Source: an uncultured Eubacteriales bacterium (GTDB lineage Bacteria; Bacillota; Clostridia; UMGS1810). Taken from it: a stretch of DNA of 5,183 bases. Below the pieces are notes generated by a model, which saw only the letters and a program-made list of their open reading frames with translations, ran no database searches and had not been told where the DNA came from. Within the stretch, counting starts at the first letter, position 1. Every line of letters begins with the position of its first letter. This document shows positions 1-4,590 of the stretch, piece after piece. The translations under genes and the position numbers were made by a program. Location of the stretch: assembly GCA_900555295.1 (NCBI GenBank), contig USKN01000133.1:1-5183 (forward strand). The letters are read 5' to 3'.

Positions 1-274
1 CAACATATTTAATGATTATTCTCCCAATATGCTTTTTCGGGGTCTTGTTCGTATAAACGACAAATTCCTCCCAAGCATTTTTAGAATCCACGACCCGACT
101 TTCCTCTCCCGTGTAATACTTATCAAAATACCGTTGAGCTTTACGATAATATTCCCTGTTACTTTCATCTTCCGACAACCATTCCTCAACCCTTTCTCGC
201 TCTTCGGCAGAAGAAATTCCCAGCAGATGTTTCGCAATTATATCCCAATTTATATATGTCTTGTCATTCGTCAT
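1..274 (-). CDS. FecR-family anti-sigma factor, N-terminal part (runs off the left edge)
   Basis: The minus strand is open from an ATG at 274 to the window edge, giving 91 residues with no stop. An in-frame TAA lies just upstream (283-281), so this is a real 5' start. The protein is charged and helical: NWDIIAKHLLG at residues 9-19, then an EERERVEEWL stretch (24-33), then SNREYYRKA (38-46), an AWEEF block (67-71), and a basic run before a hydrophobic segment begins (RIIIKYV). This is the usual plan of the cytoplasmic sigma-binding N-terminus of Bacteroidetes FecR-like regulators. In that family it is followed by one membrane helix and a periplasmic FecR domain that senses a TonB-dependent or SusC-type transporter. 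Those later parts lie outside the window. No Shine-Dalgarno precedes the ATG (AATAAAGAATC), as is common in Bacteroidetes. The family call rests on pattern recognition, not a search. It is foreign to the sporulation genes beside it. Confidence 0.72.
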   Translation of the reverse strand, partial: MTNDKTYINWDIIAKHLLGISSAEERERVEEWLSEDESNREYYRKAQRYFDKYYTGEESRVVDSKNAWEEFVVYTNKTPKKHIGRIIIKYV

Positions 275-298
275 GATTCTTTATTTATCATTCACACG

Positions 299-333
299 TA
301 AGACACATTTATTAAAAAAACGGAGTACAAAGG
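299..333 (-). promoter_or_regulatory. candidate ECF sigma promoter for fecR
   Basis: On the minus strand, GTACTCCG (around 328-321) is followed about 15 bases later by TGTCTTA (305-299), which lies about 25 bp before the fecR ATG. A C/GTCTTA-type -10 with a -35 block shortly upstream resembles promoters I associate with FecI-type (ECF) sigma factors ahead of fecR genes in Bacteroidetes. The consensus is recalled, not computed, so this is an inference from position and motif shape. Confidence 0.35.
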
Positions 334-360
334 TTCTTATTATTTTTTATGAAAAAATTT

Positions 361-404
361 CAGGGTCGGTTGTGACTCACATAAGTCACAGCCGGCCCTG
401 TTTT
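361..404 (-). terminator. strong intrinsic terminator hairpin, probably bidirectional
   Basis: The arms CAGGGTCGGTTGTGACT (361-377) and AAGTCACAGCCGGCCCTG (383-400) pair around a short loop. The stem is about 17 bp with two G-T wobbles and no gaps. On the plus strand it is followed by TTTT (401-404); on the minus strand by AAATTTTTTC (360-351). The minus-strand stop at 408-410 ends only 7 bp upstream, so this most likely terminates the minus-strand reading frame whose tail is fused to yqfD, before the separate fecR promoter. Its GC-rich stem contrasts with the AT-rich sporulation genes. Confidence 0.8.
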
Positions 405-407
405 AGA

Positions 408-555
408 CTATCTATTTCCCGACAGCCCCCTGGATCCTGTATGAAAAGGTAAAATGGACGCAGAATGATAATCCGGAAGTATCGGGGCTGATCTGTAAGC
501 GAGCACCTGTGAATAAAAAGATGCATTGGTAGTTTGGGTCATGTTGCTGGCAGCC
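408..555 (-). other. foreign tail segment fused in frame to yqfD
   Basis: Hand-counted GC is about 46% over 411-540 and about 27% over 561-690. Two minus-strand frames stay open across this stretch and stop close together: the yqfD frame at 410-408 and another at 414-412. Codons of the second frame end in C unusually often, so the real gene here may not be in the yqfD frame. It is probably the 3' end of some gene terminated by the hairpin at 361-404. I do not recognise either translation. Confidence 0.5.
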
Positions 556-1484
556 TCATTTCCTAATACTGATACTTTTTCCTGTATTTTATAAAATTTA
601 TATTTGTTTTTACCGTTATTTTTTATGTTTATTTTTTTACCGAACGCATTGAGCGTAATATCGGTTGCGGATTTTCCGCTTAAATATTCTTTTTCGCAGG
701 TGTGGTTAAATTCACCTTCCAAAGTGTGATATGTAAGCGCCCATACACGTCCCGACGCATTTAAAAAACGTATGGGACCGTACTTGGTTTCGGATATACC
801 GCTTATAAGCAAATCGCCCTTGCGCACCGCGTCGCCCACAGATATCATCTGTCTGCCCTTTTTTGGCATAATGTCAAGTATTATTCCGTCATACGACGCT
901 ACAATATCGGTATAATCGTATCTGTCTTCGATTTGAGGTATAGGAGTTGCTTTTTTTACTTTTACAACGGCGTGAGTACCTTTTATGTATATCCATATCC
1001 ACGAAAAACGGTCGGTATTTTTTAAAACCTCGTTTTGTATTGAGCGAACGTTAATACTTGATTTGCTTACTCCCTCGCAAAATCCTGCCCTTTCAAGACA
1101 TTCCCTCGCGTAATCCACATCGGCAAATTCCACGCCTTTAATATCTATGGTCCATATATGCCCCGTCAAATAAATAAGCAGTAACAGCGTCGCCAAAAGC
1201 CCTGCCGTAAAAAAAATACGTTTTTTTATTTTAAAAAACAAAGGTATTATACCGCCTGCATTTTCAAGCGTTAAAGTGTACCCTAATTTTTGCCCGTCCA
1301 GCTCCAAAAGTCTTTTATTGTTTACATAGTCAACATCAAAAGCATAGTGAATTTCATCTGTGCGGTGCGCACGGTTTAAAAGCACGCCGTTTCGGCATAT
1401 GTAATTTACGGCGCGTTCGGGACTTGCCGACTCCATAGTGTATGACGCACGGTAAAACAAAAACATAAAATCATTAAACTTCAT
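408..1484 (-). pseudogene. yqfD: YqfD-family sporulation protein, 3' end replaced by unrelated sequence
   Basis: This 358-residue frame has YqfD hallmarks: SPERAVNYICRNGVLL near the N-terminus (21-36), a basic patch then one membrane helix at about 90-110, IWIYIKGTHAVVKVKKA (163-179), and an IVASYDG...G...VGDAVRKGDLLISGI block (194-230). YqfD is a sporulation membrane protein of the mother-cell (sigma-E) regulon in Bacillus, usually close to 400 residues; its biochemical role is not settled. Family resemblance stops around GN at 308-309. The remaining roughly 49 residues (EAASNM to GLSGNR) do not look like a YqfD C-terminus, and base composition jumps at the same place. The true 3' end is therefore missing and the tail is probably read into foreign DNA by chance. 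The start overlaps the yqfC stop as ATGA (1484-1481), implying translational coupling. The YqfD call is firm; whether the gene is broken in nature or only in this assembly is not. Confidence 0.85.
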
Positions 1485-1750
1485 ACGCTTCGTCCCACCA
1501 ATTCTATTGATTTTATAACTCCGTCAATTACTGCGCTTTCATCGCCTATTGTATCAAAAACCATATTTTTGCCGCAAATAATAACGCCGCCCATATCGGT
1601 TTTAACCTTTATAAGTTCTGTGCTGTAATAATCTATAAGTATAAAATTGTCTATTATAAGCCTGTTATCGGAATACAGTGTAAACACAGGGTCGGCGCTG
1701 TGTTCTAAAATTACATTGCTTATTTTTTTGCCTATACCGTCCATAGCCAC
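1481..1750 (-). CDS. yqfC: YqfC (YabP/YqfC family) sporulation protein
   Basis: A small protein of 89 residues, the usual size for the YabP/YqfC family. It has few charged clusters, no membrane helix, and a repetitive beta-rich pattern (FTLYSDNRLIIDNFILI, GVIICGKNMVFDTIG). In Bacillus yqfC is co-transcribed with yqfD under sigma-E during sporulation; its molecular role is unknown. Start choice: GTG at 1750 lies 10 bp after GGAG (1764-1761, within GGAGTGATT), while the in-frame ATG at 1744 is 16 bp away, so GTG is preferred. The stop codon overlaps the yqfD start. Identification rests on size, sequence style and the diagnostic pairing with a clear YqfD. Confidence 0.82.
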   Translation of the reverse strand: MAMDGIGKKISNVILEHSADPVFTLYSDNRLIIDNFILIDYYSTELIKVKTDMGGVIICGKNMVFDTIGDESAVIDGVIKSIELVGRSV

Positions 1751-1776
1751 TTTTTAATCACTCCGGGTTCTATTTT

Positions 1777-1804
1777 TTATATTTAAACTTATATTATATA
1801 TATG
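1777..1804 (+). promoter_or_regulatory. candidate sigma-E-like promoter of the ylbJ gene
   Basis: On the plus strand TTATATT (1777-1783) is followed 13 bp later by TATATATG (1797-1804), a weak match to a sigma-E -10. The -10 would occupy the same bases as the oppositely oriented -10 of yqfC. A start site near 1811 would fall after the ATG at 1802, which supports the downstream ATG at 1841 as the ylbJ start. Confidence 0.22.
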
Positions 1805-1823
1805 TGGAATATAGAAAAATATG
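1797..1823 (-). promoter_or_regulatory. candidate sigma-E promoter of yqfC-yqfD
   Basis: On the minus strand CATATT (1823-1818) and CATATATA (1804-1797) are separated by 13 bp. The sigma-E consensus is approximately an ATATT -35 and CATACA-T -10 with a gap of about 14. Transcription would start near 1790, giving a leader of about 40 bp with the yqfC Shine-Dalgarno. AT-rich sequence makes chance matches likely; the family's known sigma-E control raises the odds. Confidence 0.35.
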
Positions 1824-1840
1824 GAGATGAATTTTCAAAA

Positions 1841-2806
1841 ATGACGGAAAATTATAAAAAATTCAATATTTTTGCATCAGTCAAAATTTTGTTTGCATTA
1901 ACTTTGTTTGCAGTTGTTATGCACAATATTGTAGTATTTTATCCGTCGCTTTTAAGTTCGGTACTTCATTCAATTCAAATAATATACAAAACGGTTTTTT
2001 GCGTTATTTTTCCGTATATGGTAACGGCTCAAATTATATGCACGGCAGATTTTTATTCATTAATTCCCGATTTTTTAAAAAAAATATACGTAAAAATTTT
2101 CGGTGTATCTTATAAAACCGTCACCGCCTTTGTAATGGGTAATTTATGCGGATATCCCATAGGTGCCAAAATACTGTGCGAGCAATATAAAGCAAATCAG
2201 ATATCACGCAAAGAGGCGGAGTATATGCTCCCGTGGTGTACAAACTCAAGCCCCGCATTTGTAATAGGCACAATAGGCGCGGTAATATTTGCAAACGTTA
2301 AAGCGGGCATAATTTTGTTTGCGGTACAAATTTTATCCGCCGTTATATGCGCGTTCTTTTTTGCGCCCGACGACAGCCCGAGCACAGGTAAAATACATAT
2401 GCAAAAAACAAAACCGTTCGCTAAAATCTTATCCGACAGTTGTATATCGGTACTCGAAATAAGCGGAACGGTTTTAATATTTAATTTGTTTGTTACAATG
2501 ATTAAAAACAGTATAAATTTATTTAATATTCCAAATACAATTTCAAATATTATTGCAACCGTGCTTTGCTGTGTATTTGAAATAACAAACGGCGTAATTT
2601 CGCTTGGCGGATACACCTGCAATCCTATGCTTTTTGCCGCTGTTGCCGCAGCTGATTGCTGGTCGGGCATCTCGGTTTTAATGCAGGTTAAAATGATACT
2701 GTTCGGCACCGATATAAAATGCGGTATTTACATAAAGCGAAAAGTTATTCAGTCGCTTGCCGCCGCCTTTATGATGTATGCCGCTGCTGTATATTTTGGA
2801 CTTTAG
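1841..2806 (+). CDS. ylbJ: YlbJ/SpoVV-like sporulation integral membrane protein
   Basis: A very hydrophobic protein with multiple membrane segments (about 11-35, 46-66, 93-103, 138-175, 200-225, 235-290 and 303-321). It carries the nucleoside-recognition (Gate) family signature: GNLCGYPIGAK (100-110), KEAEYMLPWCTNSSPAFVIGT (124-144), then FEITNG (246-251) and SGISVLMQVKMI (275-286). In Bacillus the YlbJ family (SpoVV) is a sigma-E mother-cell protein needed to move dipicolinic acid into the spore, acting in the outer forespore membrane. At 321 residues this one is shorter than Bacillus YlbJ, which is nearer 400. Start choice: ATG 1841 follows GGAGATGA (1823-1830) by 10 bp. The upstream ATG at 1802 (334 residues) has no Shine-Dalgarno and lies inside the probable promoter, so 1802 is possible but less likely. 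It is divergent from yqfC and convergent with sigF. The family call is strong; function in dipicolinate transport is inferred. Confidence 0.83.
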   Translation: MTENYKKFNIFASVKILFALTLFAVVMHNIVVFYPSLLSSVLHSIQIIYKTVFCVIFPYMVTAQIICTADFYSLIPDFLKKIYVKIFGVSYKTVTAFVMGNLCGYPIGAKILCEQYKANQISRKEAEYMLPWCTNSSPAFVIGTIGAVIFANVKAGIILFAVQILSAVICAFFFAPDDSPSTGKIHMQKTKPFAKILSDSCISVLEISGTVLIFNLFVTMIKNSINLFNIPNTISNIIATVLCCVFEITNGVISLGGYTCNPMLFAAVAAADCWSGISVLMQVKMILFGTDIKCGIYIKRKVIQSLAAAFMMYAAAVYFGL

Positions 2807-2978
2807 GCAAGAGAGAATAATGTTTACCTACAAAAATAAAAAGCGTATACCGTATTTAGCAAAAGTAATTGGCAATTAAAAAAATCTTTAATGTGATTAT
2901 CTGAATTATTTGATTTTTAGGGAATATCACTTGAATAAAAACACAAAAATATCCTCTAAAAAATTATTTGTACCGTAT
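2807..2978. other. convergent intergenic gap between ylbJ and sigF, no gene seen
   Basis: About 170 bp of very AT-rich sequence between two converging genes. I find no open frame of note and no GC-rich hairpin with a T-run. A weak pairing of GGGAATAT (2920-2927) with ATATCC (2949-2954) has a long loop and is not a convincing terminator. The decamer ACCGTATTTA occurs twice (2849-2858 and 2972-2981) in the same orientation, possibly by chance. Confidence 0.6.
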
Positions 2979-3692
2979 TTATATTACCTCATCTAACATT
3001 CCGTGAAGTTTTTTAAGCACCTTTTTTTCTATCCGCGATACCTGAACCTGGCTTATACCCATAACCTCCGCTACCTGCGACTGCGTTTTGCCCGCGTAAT
3101 AGCGCATATTTATTATTTCCTTTTCACGTTTTTCGAGTTTGGCGATTGCAATTTTAAGCGACAGGCGGTCTACAAGCTTGTCCTCATAATTAACGGGCTT
3201 TACAATGTCGGGCAAAAATACCTCCTCATCATCGGAGTTTACCGTATAAAGCGATACGGGTTCGCATATTGCGTCAAGTGCCGCCGTAATATTTTCACGC
3301 GGTTCGCCCAATATTTCGGAAATCTGTTCAAGCGTTGGCTCGCAGTTGTTCTCTTTGCGGTATTTTTCGCTTACAGCATAAACTTTTGCTCCGAGTTCGC
3401 GCAGGCTTCGGCTTACCTTAATTATACCGTCATCACGCATAAAACGCTTTATTTCGCCCATTATAAGAGGCACGGCATATGTTGAAAATGCCGTATTATA
3501 CGATACGTCAAATTTTCGCACCGCCTTAATTAAACCTATACACCCTATTTGGTACAAATCTTCTGCCTCAAATCCGCGCCTTAAAAAGCGTTTTACAATA
3601 CTCCAAACAAGAGCGCTGTTTTGCTGTACAAGCTTGTCCGTTGCATAATCGTCGCCGCGCTGTGCAAGCTTTATAAGCTCTTTATTATCCAT
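2979..3692 (-). CDS. sigF: RNA polymerase sporulation sigma factor SigF (SpoIIAC)
   Basis: A 237-residue sigma-70 family protein of the SigF/SigB/SigG group. Region 2 spans about 23-93, with the core-binding segment FEAEDLYQIGCIGLIKAVRKFD (41-62) and the -10 recognition helix around FSTYAVPLIMGEIKRFMRDDG (69-89). Region 3 spans about 95-145. Region 4 spans about 180-232 with the helix-turn-helix KTQSQVAEVMGISQVQVSRIEKK (202-224). It directs the first forespore-specific transcription after asymmetric division and is held inactive by SpoIIAB. Last gene of the spoIIA operon, starting 10 bp after the spoIIAB stop. Its Shine-Dalgarno AGAGGTG overlaps that stop and is 5 bp from the ATG. Identity is secured by both sequence and operon position. 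Confidence 0.96.
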   Translation of the reverse strand: MDNKELIKLAQRGDDYATDKLVQQNSALVWSIVKRFLRRGFEAEDLYQIGCIGLIKAVRKFDVSYNTAFSTYAVPLIMGEIKRFMRDDGIIKVSRSLRELGAKVYAVSEKYRKENNCEPTLEQISEILGEPRENITAALDAICEPVSLYTVNSDDEEVFLPDIVKPVNYEDKLVDRLSLKIAIAKLEKREKEIINMRYYAGKTQSQVAEVMGISQVQVSRIEKKVLKKLHGMLDEVI

Positions 3693-3702
3693 ATCGGCAC
3701 CT

Positions 3703-4176
3703 CTAAAGAGTATTCTTTCCTATTCTTTTTGTCATAACGATTTTTGTTCCCACATCGGGTATTGAGTCTACGTCAACAGTATCCATAAATGTTTCCATTA
3801 CCGTAAATCCCATACCGCTGCGCTCGCCGTCGGTATTTGTGGTAAACATAGGCTCCATTGCTTTTTTTACATCCTCAATACCGCACCCGTAATCTTTTAC
3901 AACAACCGTTACAACGTCATCTTCGCTTGAACATTCAAGATATATGTACCCTTTCGTATTGGCATAACCGTGTACAATTGAGTTGGTAACCGCCTCGCTT
4001 ACCGCGGTTTTTATATCGTTTAGTTCCTCAATTGTGGGGTCGAGCAGTGATACAAACGACGCTGTTATCATACGGGCAAGCCCCTCGTTTTCGGATTTGC
4101 TTAAAAACTCGGCACGCACCTCGTTTATACTCTTTGTATTGGTTTTTTTAAGGCTTGACGCCTTTTGATTAGTCAT
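3703..4176 (-). CDS. spoIIAB: anti-sigma F factor and serine kinase SpoIIAB
   Basis: A 157-residue GHKL-fold ATPase/kinase. The N-box EAVTNSIVHGY (61-71) includes E61 and N65 for Mg-ATP. The G1 box is DYGCGI (95-100), and the G2 lid is GERSGMGFTVMETFMD (117-132). SENEGLARMITASFVSLLDPT (28-48) matches the conserved helix whose arginine (R35 here, R20 in Bacillus) contacts both SpoIIAA and SigF. It binds SigF with ATP in the predivisional cell and phosphorylates SpoIIAA on serine. The ATG overlaps the spoIIAA stop (ATGA at 4176-4173) and follows AGGAGTGATG by a suitable distance. About 17 lysine/threonine/serine-rich residues precede the part that aligns with Bacillus SpoIIAB, making it longer at the N-terminus than usual. 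A GTG at codon 20 is an alternative but has a poor ribosome site. Confidence 0.96.
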   Translation of the reverse strand: MTNQKASSLKKTNTKSINEVRAEFLSKSENEGLARMITASFVSLLDPTIEELNDIKTAVSEAVTNSIVHGYANTKGYIYLECSSEDDVVTVVVKDYGCGIEDVKKAMEPMFTTNTDGERSGMGFTVMETFMDTVDVDSIPDVGTKIVMTKRIGKNTL

Positions 4177-4523
4177 ACAACATCACTCCTTTTGTTTTCG
4201 GTAAGCTGCGCAAAGCTGTCATAAATTTTAATCAGCCTCGGTATACCGCTCATTTCAAGTATTTTTTTTACGTTTTTGTTATTTCCGGCTATTATAGCCA
4301 TTTCACCTCCGCAGCCGCATATAAGCTTGTACCTTCCCAAAATAACACCTATTCCGGAACTGTCCATAAAGTTTAAATCGCTCAAATCAAGCACCAAATT
4401 TTTATGTCCGCAAATAATACGTCTGTCAATATCGTCTTTTATACGTGCGGCGGCGTGGTGGTCAAGCTCACCGCTTATTTTGGCGGCAATTGCCTTGCCG
4501 TGGGTAAAAAAATTAATCTGCAA
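4173..4523 (-). CDS. spoIIAA: anti-anti-sigma factor SpoIIAA (STAS domain)
   Basis: A single STAS domain with the diagnostic ISGELDHHAAARIKDDID segment near the start and the phosphorylation loop LNFMDSSGIGVILGRYK; the first serine of DSSG corresponds to Ser58 of Bacillus. Unphosphorylated SpoIIAA displaces SigF from SpoIIAB, and dephosphorylation by SpoIIE triggers this in the forespore. Start choice: the longest frame opens at TTG 4532, but AAAGGAG (4539-4533) abuts it with no spacer. A second TTG at 4523, 9 bp after AAAGGAG, is correctly spaced and gives 116 residues, close to the Bacillus protein (117). No ATG is available near the start. First gene of the operon; its stop overlaps the spoIIAB start. 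Confidence 0.95.
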   Translation of the reverse strand: MQINFFTHGKAIAAKISGELDHHAAARIKDDIDRRIICGHKNLVLDLSDLNFMDSSGIGVILGRYKLICGCGGEMAIIAGNNKNVKKILEMSGIPRLIKIYDSFAQLTENKRSDVV

Positions 4524-4532
4524 AAATACCAA

Positions 4533-4539
4533 CTCCTTT
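4533..4539 (-). promoter_or_regulatory. ribosome binding site that decides a TTG start for spoIIAA
   Basis: AAAGGAG on the minus strand is 9 bp from TTG 4523 and immediately adjacent to TTG 4532, so only the former can be used efficiently. Confidence 0.75.
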
Positions 4540-4548
4540 CCGAGTATA

Positions 4549-4576
4549 ATATTCTTGCAGATTAAATAAATCCCTT
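4549..4576 (-). promoter_or_regulatory. candidate sigma-H promoter of the spoIIA operon
   Basis: On the minus strand AAGGGATTT (4576-4568) resembles the sigma-H -35 (R-AGGA followed by AT-rich bases). CAAGAATAT (4557-4549) resembles the -10 (R--GAAT followed by A/T). The gap is 10 bp, one or two short of the usual 11-12. It sits just upstream of the spoIIAA ribosome site, giving a leader of roughly 20 bp. The spoIIA operon is sigma-H dependent in Bacillus, which makes the match credible. Confidence 0.5.
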
Positions 4577-4590
4577 TGACGGGAAATAGC

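Noticed and set aside
16..237. A 73-residue minus-strand frame
   Set aside because: It is a shifted frame of the FecR-like gene, which starts at 274 and has coherent protein features. The 73-residue translation resembles nothing.
29..301. A 90-residue plus-strand frame and the following one at 261-452
   Set aside because: Antisense to fecR, its promoter and the terminator. Hydrophobic low-information translation, no ribosome site, and the second frame crosses the hairpin.
408..560. A natural gene fusion creating a new YqfD C-terminal domain
   Set aside because: The tail is short, unrecognised and coincides with a composition step and a change of apparent phylum; an assembly join is more economical.
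1..560. A mobile element insertion delivering fecR
   Set aside because: No transposase, terminal inverted repeat, target duplication or attachment site is visible at the junction, although the left side is cut by the window edge.
2197..2709. A 170-residue minus-strand frame inside ylbJ
   Set aside because: Complement of a clearly recognised YlbJ membrane protein; its composition mirrors the hydrophobic codons on the other strand.
3003..3485. A 160-residue plus-strand frame inside sigF
   Set aside because: Antisense shadow of sigF, which is unambiguous by domain content.
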